Translations under genes and position numbers: made by a program
Notes under the pieces: generated by a model
Databases searched by the model: none
What the model was told of the DNA's origin: nothing
What the model saw: the letters and a program-made list of their open reading frames with translations, nothing else
Part shown: positions 23,702-35,023 of the stretch, piece by piece
Position numbering within the stretch: the stretch's first letter is position 1
Layout of the letters: each line of letters begins with the position of its first letter
NCBI GenBank assembly: GCA_028753945.1
Contig: JAPNXP010000002.1
Location: forward strand, 14,329,624-14,393,623
Direction of reading: 5' to 3'
DNA length: 64,000 nucleotides
Origin: Hexactinellida sp. DTS-2022
Taxonomy: Eukaryota; Porifera; Hexactinellida

Positions 23702-24214
23702 ATGGGTCAAATTGATTTCGCCAGAGACCGCTTTCCGTTCTGTATCGTATGGACTCCCATCCCGCTCCTGACTTGGCTGTTCCCCTTTATCGGTCACATG
23801 GGCATCTGTACTTCAGCTGGCGTTATACGAGACTTCGCAGGTCCCTACATGGTCACTGAGGACAGCATGGCATTCGGGAGGCCCACTCGCTACCTGCAGT
23901 ACACGCCTCACAAAGCTAAGTCGTCCGACTGGGACCAAGCAGTACACAGTGCCTCGGAAGAGTACAAGAAGCGAATGCACAATCTGTGCTGCGACAACTG
24001 CCACTCACACGTGGCCATGTCCCTCAATCTGATGCAATACGACAACTCCCATTGGAACATGTTTAAACTAGCAATTGCTATGTTCTTCAAAGGAAAGTAT
24101 ACCGGATTAGGTGGCGTACTCAAGACTTGGCTACCTTTCCTAACAATAACATTAATTATATTTGTTATTACTGTGGTTGTTGCCGGAGCTTCCAGCACCC
24201 AAATACGATATTAA
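23702..24214 (+). CDS. TMEM222: TMEM222 family membrane protein
   Basis: 170 residues. The family (DUF778) is recognised by strong conservation from FCIVWTPIPLLTWLFPFIGH through GICTSAGVIRDFAGPY to YKKRMHNLCCDNCHSHVA, which match animal TMEM222 almost residue for residue from memory. It has an N-terminal hydrophobic stretch and a C-terminal hydrophobic helix (LTITLIIFVITVVVAGA), so it is an integral membrane protein; its molecular role is poorly defined. The frame is open further upstream, but ATG 23702 places MGQIDFARDRF just before the conserved block. An upstream exon carrying a longer N-terminus is possible. Confidence 0.92.
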   Translation: MGQIDFARDRFPFCIVWTPIPLLTWLFPFIGHMGICTSAGVIRDFAGPYMVTEDSMAFGRPTRYLQYTPHKAKSSDWDQAVHSASEEYKKRMHNLCCDNCHSHVAMSLNLMQYDNSHWNMFKLAIAMFFKGKYTGLGGVLKTWLPFLTITLIIFVITVVVAGASSTQIRY

Positions 24215-25068
24215 AGCAGTCAATATTATTCTTTTAGTATACCTGTTTGCTTAATATTACTGGGATTGATTGTCTACTTCATTTCAATCACGATATTAGA
24301 TGCTTTTGTTTTACTCCAATTTTTCTATGCTTTATGTAAAAAGATTTGCTCCTAAACTGTTGTCACTATTCATTATACTAATACTATTAAATATTATAAA
24401 TTTAAAACAATTTTGAGTTATTTCTATACTTTAATGTATAGAATTAGAATGTCATGGAAGCTAAATTACTAAAATTAGCTAACTAGTATTACCAACAATT
24501 CGAATGGGCTATTAGTTTTCTTGCTTATAACAGTTTGTATCATACTTTCATCCAGGCATAATTTTCCGCGCGCCTAGATTTAGTTTGAGCTCTCTCGCAC
24601 CTAAATTACTCATTTTGTATTAAGTTTATGGGAATTTCTCTCCAATTTTGTTTATTTCAAAACTTATGCGCCTGGAAGAAACCTTCGTTTGTATTGAACA
24701 TTAATTAATAATTTAATTTATTAAAACTATTTAGTTAATAATAAATAAAATTTAGCCCTTTAAAAATTAACAGGTTATTCAATTAATCTGTGTTTTATTT
24801 CTAAAGTATTACTAAGTAGTTTCCTTGGAAGTGGCTCTCAAATTCACTCTATTAATATTGAGCTATTAATAAATTATATTTGTTACAATTATAAAAGTAT
24901 AATATATATGCAACTCACCAAATTACAGATTACTCAGTTTGCACTGAGTACACATACACAAACCCTAGACAAAACATAAAAATATAATCTAGTACTCAAT
25001 AGGTGGTGTAGTGATGCTTAGTGTGAAAGAATGAATGAGTAAGTATGTGTCTTGTAAAACTTTCTGTT
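24215..25068. other. Spacer between TMEM222 and the convergent MBL-fold gene
   Basis: AT-rich 0.85 kb containing the 3' ends of two convergent genes and one hAT MITE at 24541-24686. Nothing else is recognised. Confidence 0.5.
24541..24686. mobile_element. hAT MITE, TTTCATCC family, copy 1
   Basis: The left end CATACTTTCATCCAGGCATA is mirrored on the right by a complement reading GAAGGTTTCTTCCAGGCGCA. The 8-bp duplication GTTTGTAT is exact at 24533-24540 and 24687-24694. It is 146 bp and related to the copies at 30207 and 58250. Confidence 0.85.
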
Positions 25069-26148
25069 TTAGAAGGGATTAGGGATAGCTTTCATTACAC
25101 TTTTAACCTCCTCGTTATCACAGAGGGTAACAGTGATTTTGAGCAGCTCAGTAGTGCTGGAGGTGGGTGCGGTTGTGTAGAGGTCGTATACAAAGTTTTT
25201 GTATTGTACTACTGAGCTTGAGGCTGCACAGGCGTATACACCAGAAGAGCTACGCTTGTTGAGTGAGCCTACTTGTAATAGACGGATGTAGATGTCGCAG
25301 CTGGGGTTGTATGCGTTGTTGGATTTTGGGTAGGAATTGCTGCTGAATGCGTATTGGGGTTTGATCTCCTGGAGCCATTCGAGGCTGTTGCAGTTGGTCA
25401 CTGATCCGTGGTTGGAGAGCTTGTAGTGGGTGGAGGCTAGATTATCACCTTTTGCATTCCATTCCTGCATAATGAGATACTCAATGTCATTTCCGTAGAA
25501 GTCTCCTGGCAATAGAAGCTGGAAGTTCTTGGTCTCGACTTGCAATGTGATGCTCCTTGAGTAGGAAGCGGTACCCAAGTTAGCTCCCAGGTATCTCAGG
25601 GTGACTTCGTAGTTGCCATATGACTTGCATTGGGGAGGGGTATTGGGGCAATCACTGATGCAGGGGTCTCCGTTGTTGACCAATTCCACGATGTGTGAGT
25701 AGCTGTTGAGAAAGCCTTGAAACTTCTCGTTGTCGTAATCTGATTTGTATCCAGCGATGACTATCTGTTCCAGATTGGGACCAACGTTGTCACTGGTCTT
25801 GAAAACGCTGGATATGTAATTGAAATGATCTTCAGTTGGGTTCGACACGATTATTGCCTTCACCATGTGAATTTGGCTGAGTAAGTAGCTACGGACCATG
25901 TCTGGAGTCCAACCAGTTTTATTGCTCTTTGTATTTCTCCCCAAGTCGTGCACGATGATGTCACCACCAGGGCACTGGATGAGGGTGGCATCTCCGTCTC
26001 CAACTGGGATTGCGTAAATGTGTAGGTTCCCGTCTGGGGCTGGGAATCCTAGCATCGCCTCGTCCCACTGGATATTCCTCGAAAGTGGCCCCGCAAAACT
26101 GCCGATGAGGTTCACTGCAAGAAGTAGTGCTACTATTGTGCTCTTCAT
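25069..26148 (-). CDS. Secreted metallo-beta-lactamase-fold protein with degenerate metal site (ComEC-like domain)
   Basis: 359 residues. A signal peptide (IVALLLAVNLIGSFAG) is followed by an MBL fold of the ComEC/Rec2 type: PVGDGDATLIQCPGGDIIVH matches the family's GQGDA...PGG..LID opening strand pair. The metal-binding positions look altered. The usual HxHxDH is SNPTEDH at 102-108, keeping only the last Asp-His. GD at 215-216 (LLLPGDFYG) is kept. The usual HHGS is NHGS at 246-249. At least two histidines are lost in a protein predicted to be secreted, so it may have weak, changed or no hydrolase activity; that is inference. Extra cysteines (CISDC, CKSY) would suit disulphides outside the cell. 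There are no introns. Bacterial origin is possible but not shown here. Confidence 0.8.
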   Translation of the reverse strand: MKSTIVALLLAVNLIGSFAGPLSRNIQWDEAMLGFPAPDGNLHIYAIPVGDGDATLIQCPGGDIIVHDLGRNTKSNKTGWTPDMVRSYLLSQIHMVKAIIVSNPTEDHFNYISSVFKTSDNVGPNLEQIVIAGYKSDYDNEKFQGFLNSYSHIVELVNNGDPCISDCPNTPPQCKSYGNYEVTLRYLGANLGTASYSRSITLQVETKNFQLLLPGDFYGNDIEYLIMQEWNAKGDNLASTHYKLSNHGSVTNCNSLEWLQEIKPQYAFSSNSYPKSNNAYNPSCDIYIRLLQVGSLNKRSSSGVYACAASSSVVQYKNFVYDLYTTAPTSSTTELLKITVTLCDNEEVKSVMKAIPNPF

Positions 26149-28143
26149 TTGAATGTGATTATGCTTGCTTTATGTTCTTGTGTCTTGATATTAGGTTTTC
26201 GTTTGTATCTACCAATCTCCCTTCCTCCTGTATTTATACAATCCTCCAACAATTGTATTTGAATCTTTAGAAGCTTCAGGGCTCTTGTAATCAAGGTTTT
26301 CATCACTTCACAAGTGCAAAGTACTCTCTGAATGGGAACCAATGAATAGAATAAACGCAACAATTGTATTCCCATCTGTTGCTCACCTTTTAACTACAGG
26401 ACATCTGCAGTGTTAATTAACATAAGCTCCAGTTCTTAATCTCAAATTGATGTAAAACAGAATTAAAACGGATCGAACAAAGGAAGTGCTCTTGACATCT
26501 GCTGAGGATTTGCTAATTTGATCCATAAGCTTGACCCGCAACCTTATGGTGCTGGTTTCCGACATGTTGCAATTAATGCCAATGCTCTTTAAACCGATAC
26601 AATCAATTAGTCTTTTGACAGACTCCTCGCCCAGCCGTTATAACTTGTCATCTTGTACTACGTACTACCTCACATATGGCATTTTTTGATATCTCAATTG
26701 TAACAAAGAACTCTTCAATGCCCAAATACCCTCGATGAATAGAACAACAGACTCTTCATGAAATCTTTGATGTACTAGTATTTGCTAGGAGTTTGTGGAT
26801 GAGAGAAAACAATTAGTATATCAGTTAAATAATGGTTGTGTTAATTTTGATTTCGAGAATTATTAACATCGAGATTGTTCACGTCTGTTTTAAGATTTCT
26901 TTGGCCAGCTTGGAATCCTGACTTATAATAATGAATATTGTTAGTTTGGCACATTATTCAATATTCTGGTTTATTCTCACTAACACACCAGTTACATAGA
27001 TATCCCATTCATTAAACTCACAGATCAAAAGAACTCTTAAACTCACTGCTATCTGAGCACGATAATGGTGATTTTATTCAAATTATTTTCAACATTTCAA
27101 TTATTCCGCCTAATTAACTAATTGCATCTAATTTGCAACATATGTACTTAAATATGTTTCAAGAATAAGCTAGGGCGGTTAGTACTTAGTACAGATATAG
27201 AATTATCGCCCGTAACGCGGAAAGAAAAGCTTGTATGTAGTTAACACAATCGAGATCTAACGTAACATAATGTATTTAATTGCTGCAAAATTCGTCAATT
27301 TACAATTTAGCAAAATGGAAACCTTTGAATTAATTAAGAAGGTTGTCAGTACCAAGTGGTGTTTAGAAGACGCATTGAATTCTATATTTTAATTTTAATT
27401 AATTTTAATGCGATTCAAATAGCAATGTTGAATATATAATATTAATCTCATCGCTTAAAATCAGTTATAAAACAATGACATTTATAATCGTTGTTAAAAA
27501 TAATAATGACCCAATAGTCCAATATAACAACAGGGAATGCATTGAAAACAACCCATCACAGGCAATAGAGCCAAACTTGCAAACTTGATTATTAATACAA
27601 CGAGTTAAATGGAAATGGTAGTCACATTAACAATGCTATGCCTTTATAGAGAATCCTAAAAACAAATACAATATACACTCAGAAGGGCTGCACGAACACG
27701 ATTGAGATCGAATTTTACGTGTCGTGGGACTTTCATATTTAGCAATAGGCTTGCTTTCAGGATCGCGATCGTTTTTCACCTAAAAACGCGTTAATAAAAT
27801 TTAATCTTTTTACCGAAGTTAGATTTATCAAAATGATCAACCGTATTCCAATGTAATTTTTCTCTAAATTAGACTGTGCTATGTTTCCAAGCTCTTAGTT
27901 TTTATGTAGATTATTAATTGATCTCCTCTCTGATCAGTATCATTATTTGATTCTTAATTAGATGTAACAAGACTATGTCAGGTATTTACTGGGTCGAATC
28001 TCGAGCAATCAATCTAAGACTACTTTGAATCCAGAATGCAGCAACACTATTTAATTCAGAAAATAAATAATATAATCACAAAATAATTACTCATAATATA
28101 GCTTTCAAAATTTGATTCTTTCAAAATTTGTTTCTAAAAATGT
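26149..28143. other. 2-kb AT-rich spacer without a recognised gene
   Basis: It contains the divergent promoter side of the MBL-fold gene and the 3' side of transporter copy 1. The last ~120 bp (28021-28143) are homologous to the 3' flank of the inverted transporter copy at 34439-34545. No open frame here looks like a gene and no clear transposon end was found. Confidence 0.5.
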
Positions 28144-29682
28144 TTAGCTTCCATTAGGATTTTTCACAATTTGGTATATCACGCTAGCTACACACACGAG
28201 TAGAGTAATGACGGAAATAGTTCCAAGTGCGATCTGTGCACAGACTCCACTGTACCACCCCGAGTAGGGAGTGCGTCCTCTTGTAGAGAATAGGAAGAGC
28301 TTTGTTCTAGCATAGAGACTGTTAGCCTGTGAGACGGTCTCTGAGAAACCAGAGATTAGATGTACCAGTCTCTGAGACCGCCACTGGAATATGACAGGTG
28401 TGATTAGGGTCAGAGCAATGGAGAACAGTCCACTGATGTCCGTTATTATAATTAGATTAGCCATGAAGAGAGAGAATAGGAGAGGCAATACAGCTAGCAC
28501 ACATCTGATGGCTAGCAGGATAAGTTTCTGTCTCAGATTGTGTATCTGAGAAGTGTCCAGTTTCATAATAATCTGAAACACAATGTTTGCTTGCAATATT
28601 GTGGACAGGGGGAAACATGAGAGTATGTCGATCACGGGAAAGAAGATAACAGTGTATGCGAATATCCGTAACAGGATGTGATAGTCTGGGTGTGTATAGG
28701 GAAGCCAGTTGAGAACACAGTTAGGATTGTTGTTGTGGGAGAAGGCAAGTGATATCGTGATACCGAGAATTGGTAGCGAGATTCCCAGAGTGAGGAAGAC
28801 AGCTAGAATCAAGTTTTTGATAACTTTCTTATTTGCAACTGTAAACAAGGCCGTGGGGAGGAAGTAATGATTTTGGAGAGTGTAGAGGAATACTGGAATG
28901 CCATAGAAGATGTACAGTATATTGACTTTAAGCAAAATATCAGTGTATGTTACTATGCTAGTTGTATTCATAGAGATAATATTATTGTTTATGGGAATAC
29001 TCGTTGTTCCCTGACTGACGACATCCAAGATTATCTTAACAATAGAGAATAGAATGACTGAGAATATCAAAATGAACCGAGCTAAGCCAAGGATTAGTTG
29101 CAAATATTTTTGTTTTCTGAGCCCAATCACTGACAGGAGTATCACAACAGTTCCGTATCCCACTGCAGATACTCTGTACAGGTTGAGACACCTGGGCTGT
29201 GTGGGGAGTCTCGTGATGAACTCGGAAGCGTTACAGGTGAGGAAGGCGGGCGTGTTGAGAGGGAGGTTTGTAGCTATGCTAGACGCAGCGATTGCACAGT
29301 AAGCCCATTGTGACGTCAAATTAAAGCCGAAAAATAAAAATGTGATAACTACATTAACCCAGTAACTAAAGAGTATTTGACCTGATTCTGATATTTCATA
29401 CTTCCTGTCTTGAGAATGAAGGAACAACCTGTCTTTTTTTGCTGTTTCATTATTAATCAGTTGAGACTCTTCAGAGTCTGATCCTTTGTCAATAACATGA
29501 ATTCTCCCAAGGAACTCTACAACATAGAGCGCAGTTACCAAGGCAATCACACAATAGAATATGTATGTGAGGGTTGTGATTAGTACCCCAGCCTTGTAGA
29601 ATATGTAGGGGAGGGTGAGGAACCCACTGCCTAGCGTATAATTAATTATGTAGAAGTAACAGTACACCATTTCAGTGTTCAT
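28021..29682 (-). repeat. Arm 1 of the inverted transporter duplication
   Basis: The coding part matches 32906-34438 at about 98-99%, including silent positions in the stretches compared by eye. In the 3' flank, homology continues for ~120 bp but drops to roughly 75-80% with indels (GCAACACTATTTAATTCAGA here against a diverged counterpart). Upstream of the ATG only a few bases match. Confidence 0.85.
28144..29682 (-). CDS. TMEM104-like / amino-acid transporter family membrane protein, copy 1
   Basis: 512 residues, no intron, about ten or eleven hydrophobic helices. The N-terminus (NYTLGSGFLTLPYIFYKAG) matches the first helix of the amino-acid/auxin permease (APC) superfamily, where a GxG-type unwound segment binds substrate. 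QKYLQLILGLARFILIF resembles TMEM104 (KYLQILTSLMRW), and a Cys/Asn-rich loop (LTCNASEF, PRCLNL) matches that protein's extracellular loop. A solute carrier of amino-acid type is therefore likely; the substrate is unknown. The ATG at 29682 is chosen because the conserved first helix starts straight after it. A copy more than 98% identical in protein lies inverted at 32906-34438, head-to-head across 3.2 kb. Confidence 0.85.
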   Translation of the reverse strand: MNTEMVYCYFYIINYTLGSGFLTLPYIFYKAGVLITTLTYIFYCVIALVTALYVVEFLGRIHVIDKGSDSEESQLINNETAKKDRLFLHSQDRKYEISESGQILFSYWVNVVITFLFFGFNLTSQWAYCAIAASSIATNLPLNTPAFLTCNASEFITRLPTQPRCLNLYRVSAVGYGTVVILLSVIGLRKQKYLQLILGLARFILIFSVILFSIVKIILDVVSQGTTSIPINNNIISMNTTSIVTYTDILLKVNILYIFYGIPVFLYTLQNHYFLPTALFTVANKKVIKNLILAVFLTLGISLPILGITISLAFSHNNNPNCVLNWLPYTHPDYHILLRIFAYTVIFFPVIDILSCFPLSTILQANIVFQIIMKLDTSQIHNLRQKLILLAIRCVLAVLPLLFSLFMANLIIITDISGLFSIALTLITPVIFQWRSQRLVHLISGFSETVSQANSLYARTKLFLFSTRGRTPYSGWYSGVCAQIALGTISVITLLVCVASVIYQIVKNPNGS

Positions 29683-30206
29683 ATTTGTTCCTTGTAATTA
29701 ATTAAATTCTCACTATTCGTACTATTCTGCATATTGGACTATATGTAGTATACTACTGAATATAAAATTATTTCTATACTCTATTCACGTGATAAATCAG
29801 TTCAATGGAAAGATTATTTTGCAATTAGACTGAATAATGGAGAGTTATCGATGTTGAGGCGTGCATAAATGCTCAAGGTTTCTTTTCATAACCATCTTGA
29901 ATAATAGTTCAAAAATTTCTCTGATACTGCAGAACCATCACCTGATAAACAAATCGTTATTACAACAATAACGATCTTACATTCCAAGCTGATAAAGAAG
30001 CAACTCTAGAATCTCTACAACCTGTAATTTACTTAGCTTATAGCTATATAATATAATTATATAATATTATCTATAACGAGAGTATAATTGTCATTGCTGT
30101 TTTGTCTGGAACGCAACTGATACAATCACCACGTGTACTCTAGAGTCTAGACTATTGTACACATTATTTCAATGAATTGCACAAGATGAAGCCAATAACA
30201 ATAAAG

Positions 30207-30423
30207 CAGGCTTTCATCCAGGAAAAAATTACCCATCTCCTAGATTTTGTTAGATCTCGTTGAGTTTTCATTTTGTACGCCTAGATTAGTCATCTTATAT
30301 TAAGTCTATGGGAGCAACTCTCGACATTGTAGGCATAGCTATAATCGATTTTTGTACGCCTAGATAAAAATCCTGCCAAATTACGCTCCTTTAGGCCGCC
30401 CAGCACGACTGGATAGCACCCTG
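30207..30423. mobile_element. hAT MITE, TTTCATCC family, copy 2
   Basis: The left end CAGGCTTTCATCCAGG is mirrored by a right end whose complement reads CAGGGTGCTATCCAGTCG. The 8-bp duplication CAATAAAG is exact at 30199-30206 and 30424-30431. The interior has two direct TTGTACGCCTAGAT segments. Confidence 0.85.
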
Positions 30424-31366
30424 CAATAAAGTATATCAGTTATAGACAAACGAACGTAAAATTATAAGAATTAATTATAATCGATGAATTTATGCTCCAG
30501 TTAATGTCTCTAATGGGGACATGATAATTTAAGGGTACTCTGTACTGATATTTTGACACCCGACGACCTAATGTTTTTATTGCGTTTTTGGATAGTACTA
30601 ATATATCTAAGATATCCCTGAAAATATTAGAGTTCTACTATGTATATATCCTTAGTAATGAACTAGACAATGTCAATATAGGCCTAATCCATACTAGCCA
30701 AGGAATTACATAAAATTTTTATTTTAGTTTTTAGCCCGAAACATGTCAATTATAAATTATACCTGAGTCAATACTCAATGTTTTCAATCAAACCTAAATG
30801 TGCTTTTTCTTTCATCTACTCTATGTTATTGTCATTTTTGTGAAATTGGTCAAAAAAACCCCACATTTTTGCATTAAAAGTTTACTAATTCAATTTTTTT
30901 GTATTATAATGCCCTTACAACCGCGATTGAAAACATGCGCCTACATATACTGAGCATTTTAAAAATAGGTTTGACTTTCTAGGATAAAAATTGAATTTTT
31001 TAGATTTTTCTGCCCAAAGTGTCTTTTTGGAAAAAATTTCGAATTTAGAAATGACGTAATAGGATCGTTTCTTCTGCAAAATAATTAAAATAAAGACTAT
31101 TACTGTGAAGAAATAGTCTTCTAATAATATGTTGAAAATTTCAAAAAGATTCAACAATTTTGAAAAATTTTCATATTTGGGAGATTACGTAATATTTTAT
31201 TAAAAAACACCATCATTTACTGAAAATTAAGAAAAAAAAAATCATAGAAGTCAATCTCTACATCATCTAGAGTATTCCTAGTAGTAAATTATGCAATTCT
31301 GAGATTCACCATATTTGCCCAAATAGCAATACAGGAATACCTTAAGCAGCTAAATACTGGGAAACA

Positions 31367-31480
31367 CCAGAGTTACCGTGGGAAGGGAATTTCATTGCCA
31401 TTCCCATATAATTTCTGTGGGAATTCTCATTGGATTCCCACACAGATCCCCATAAATGGTAGAAAATCTGAAAATCTGGC
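31367..31480. mobile_element. Diverged hAT MITE fragment related to 56000-56403
   Basis: CCGTGGGAAGGGAATTTCAT here corresponds to CCGTGGGAAGGGAATTTTCA at the left end of the complete element at 56000. It is followed by GTGGGAATTCTCAT and GATTCCCACACAG. No complete terminal pair or duplication was found. Confidence 0.6.
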
Positions 31481-32905
31481 ATATAACCTGTTGGTGATAA
31501 ATCCACAAAAAAGAACTGTTTGTGACAACTCATGTAGACAACCCATGCCTACAAGTGTTAGTCTCTAAGGGGAGAAGTCCCGCTCCATAGTAACCAGAAG
31601 AATGGAAGTTGAAGAGTATTCTTTTTCTGTTTCGAAGGATATCGAACTGAAATTGAAACCTTTTACTGCGCTGCTGGCATTGAAACCAAGAATAACAAAA
31701 AAAATTTGTGTGTTTGATAAGTACCCTCTAACTTGGTCTCCAAATATCTTCTGCTTGACTGCAATTAAATCACAAATTGTATCTCTTGATGTCTTGATCA
31801 ATTGATTTTATAGAAAATGCGGTGTATATATTTTAGAATGGGATAAATAAATATTCTCTATATCTCACCCTTCGGAAATTACATTAGAGGTCGCAATGGA
31901 TCTGAATTCTCGGGCCGAAACACACACGCATATAACCTGCCTTTTCCGAACTATACAGAAAAGTATGTATCAATAACCATTGTTGATACCCGTTAACCGA
32001 CAGATAAATAACATTGAATTTACGTACTAGTTGATTTATTATTTGTCTATAAATCGCGATCTCAAATACCAGTGTCGGCCGGCCCGATGCTATTAAATTT
32101 TCGACCTTTTGGCTTCGGGCTCAGGCGGGTTTACGACTTCTAATTACATCAGTGCGTAGATGACGAGGCTTACTAGAGAATATTAAATAGAAGTATTGCT
32201 CAGAGTAATTCCAGTAAATTATCTTAATTCACTCTAATATGCAATATACTACACTAGATTACTAAAGGTAGAATCCATCAGTAAAACAACAAGATATTGT
32301 GTTATATTGATTATTCTCCTTAACAGAAACACCATCTGCAGCAATTGTGCCTGCGGCTTCTAGATTTGAACATTTCAATTTTATTGCTTAGGTCCATAGG
32401 CCGCGGTAACGTCAACTGTCTACTAGGTTTCTCCTGATTGACATCTTGAATACAATTCATTGACATATGGTGAGATGACAAGAGCTATGTCGTTTTTGAG
32501 ATAACAGAATTAGAAAGCTTTAGCTTAACCATTAACAACTCTGCTAAAACTAATTAGATATTAATCTGAGTGTTTCAGGATAAATTCTGTGAATATTTAT
32601 TTGAGTATTTGGACCAAAGTCCCTGCAGCCTGAATAAATTAATTATAAGGAAACATTGAACAATTATGCACATTTCAAAATCTATGGTTCTGCAATCTTG
32701 ATTACTATTGAAAAGGGAAATTACATAATTTACATTGAATAGATTTTATATCATATGATAACTAATTTCACATATAGAAATAATTTTCTTGTAGGCACTA
32801 AAAAATGTACATATATACATATATAAAATATCCAGAATACATGTATGTATCAAGAGTAAGAATTTAATCTGCGTATATTTTACATAACGAAAAACAAAGA
32901 ACAAT

Positions 32906-34438
32906 ATGAACACTGAAATGGTGTACTGTTACTTCTACATAATTAATTATACGCTAGGCAGTGGGTTCCTCACCCTCCCCTACATATTCTACAAGGCTGG
33001 GGTACTAATCACAACCCTCACATACATATTCTATTGTGTGATTGCATTGGTAACTGCGCTCTATGTTGTAGAGTTCCTTGGGAGAATTCATGTTATTGAC
33101 AAGGGAATATACTCTGAAGAGTCTCAACTGATTAATAATGAAACAGCAAAAAAAGACAGGTTGTTCCTTCATTCTCAAGACAGGAAGTATGAAATATCAG
33201 AATCAGGTCAAATACTCTTTAGTTACTGGGTTAATGTAGTTATCACATTTTTATTTTTCGGCTTTAATTTGACGTCACAATGGGCTTACTGTGCAATCGC
33301 TGCGTCTAGCATAGCTACAAACCTCCCTCTCAACACGCCCGCCTTCCTCACCTGTAACGCTTCCGAGTTCATCACGAGACTCCCCACACAGCCCAGGTGT
33401 CTCAACCTGTACAGAGTATCTGCAGTGGGATACGGAACTGTTGTGATACTCCTGTCAGTGATTGGGCTCAGAAAACAAAAATATTTGCAACTAATCCTTG
33501 GCTTAGCTCGGTTCATTTTGATATTCTCAGTCATTCTATTCTCTATTGTTAAGATAATCTTGGATGTCGTCAGTCAGGGAACAACGAGTATTCCCATAAA
33601 CAATAATGCTATGAATACAACTAGCATAATAACATACACTGATAATCTGCTTAAAGTCAATATACTGTACATCTTCTATGGCATTCCAGTATTCCTCTAC
33701 ACTCTCCAAAATCATTACTTCCTCCCCACGGCCTTGTTTACAGTTGCAAATAAGAAAGTTATCAAAAACTTGATACTAGCTGTCTTCTTCACTCTGGGAA
33801 TCTCGCTACCAATTCTCGGTATCACGATATCACTTGCCTTCTCCCACAACAACAATCCTAACTGTGTTCTCAACTGGCTTCCCTATACACACCCAGACTA
33901 TCACATCCTGTTACGGATATTCGCATACACTGTTATCTTCTTTCCCGTGATCGACATACTCTCATGTTTCCCCCTATCCACAATATTGCAAGCAAACATT
34001 GTGTTTCAGATTATTATGAAACTGGACACTTCTCAGATACACAATCTGAAACAGAAACTTATCCTGCTAGCCATCCGATGTGTGCTAGCTGTATTGCCTC
34101 TCCTATTCTCTCTCTTCATGGCTAATCTAATTATAATAACGGACATCAGTGGACTGTTCTCCATTGCTCTGACCCTGATCACACCTGTCATATTCCAGTG
34201 GCGGTCTCAGAGACTGGTACATCTAATCTCTGGTTTCTCAGAGACCGTCTCACAGGCTAACAATCTCTATGCTAGAACAAAGCTCTTCCTATTCTCTACA
34301 AGAGGACGCACTCCCTACTCGGGGTGGTACAGTGGAGTCTGTGCACAGATCACACTTGGAACTATTTCCGTCATTACTCTACTCGTGTGTGTAGCTAGCG
34401 TGATATACCAAATTGTGAAAAATCCTAATGGAAGCTAA
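32906..34438 (+). CDS. TMEM104-like / amino-acid transporter family membrane protein, copy 2
   Basis: 510 residues. It differs from copy 1 at roughly ten positions, mainly in loops (KGIYSEE against KGSDSEE; a two-residue shorter NNNAMN region; F for L, K for R, N for S, T for A elsewhere). Helices, the GSGFLTLPY entry motif and the KYLQLILGLARF segment are unchanged. Both copies are intact open frames, so both may be expressed. The ATG context (AACAATATG) resembles copy 1 only weakly upstream of the start. Confidence 0.85.
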   Translation: MNTEMVYCYFYIINYTLGSGFLTLPYIFYKAGVLITTLTYIFYCVIALVTALYVVEFLGRIHVIDKGIYSEESQLINNETAKKDRLFLHSQDRKYEISESGQILFSYWVNVVITFLFFGFNLTSQWAYCAIAASSIATNLPLNTPAFLTCNASEFITRLPTQPRCLNLYRVSAVGYGTVVILLSVIGLRKQKYLQLILGLARFILIFSVILFSIVKIILDVVSQGTTSIPINNNAMNTTSIITYTDNLLKVNILYIFYGIPVFLYTLQNHYFLPTALFTVANKKVIKNLILAVFFTLGISLPILGITISLAFSHNNNPNCVLNWLPYTHPDYHILLRIFAYTVIFFPVIDILSCFPLSTILQANIVFQIIMKLDTSQIHNLKQKLILLAIRCVLAVLPLLFSLFMANLIIITDISGLFSIALTLITPVIFQWRSQRLVHLISGFSETVSQANNLYARTKLFLFSTRGRTPYSGWYSGVCAQITLGTISVITLLVCVASVIYQIVKNPNGS

Positions 34439-34545
34439 ATATTTTTATTTCAGTAAAAGAAACATATTTTGAAGCTATATTATGAAGAAATATTTTGTGA
34501 TTATCTTAATATTTTCTGAATTACAGTGTTGCTGCATTCTTGATA
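32906..34545 (+). repeat. Arm 2 of the inverted transporter duplication
   Basis: Counterpart of 28021-29682. Near identity covers the coding sequence, and diverged homology continues to about 34545 in the 3' flank (shared GTGTTGCTGCATTCT). The sharp change at the coding borders is the notable point. Confidence 0.85.
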
Positions 34546-35023
34546 AAAGGATAAGCGACTATAGTAATTACTATCTAAGAGGGCCTGACTGTCTGCAGTG
34601 CTGCAAATTCCCGCTTCTAGATGTTTTCTCCGGTGTTCCGCATCTTTTCGAAATTTTTTATATATTTTATAATATTTGCTAAATTATAGTATCTTTAAAC
34701 AACTTATTCTCTAAGTACGATTGGAACTTGATTAATTACTAGAGCATTAATTGACCCTGCAACATTTGTATTTGCTATCAATATTTTTGAACGTTATTCT
34801 GTATTTGCATTCGGAATATTTAGTTATTTTTTTAAAATTAGAATCTCCTAAATAATTTTTTATGGTAGTACAATATGTTACTTTTTGTCTAACGCTAATA
34901 ATTATTTTCAGTAAAATATATTGTAGTTTCTTTAGTTCTCTATTATTCGACAAATCGGGCTTAGCAAGGCGCACTGATAGGAATTAACTTGCGGTGCCAG
35001 TAGATACTCCGAGTCCGAGGTTA

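Larger units (their letters stand above)
29683..32905. other. 3.2-kb spacer between the head-to-head transporters
   Basis: AT-rich. It contains a hAT MITE at 30207-30423 and a diverged fragment of the GGGAATTCCCAT MITE family at about 31367-31480. No open frame is convincing as a gene, and the two promoter regions show no long shared motif. Confidence 0.5.

Noticed and set aside
29054-29302. 82-residue antisense frame present in both transporter copies
   Set aside because: It is kept in both copies because the copies are nearly identical, not because of selection on that frame.
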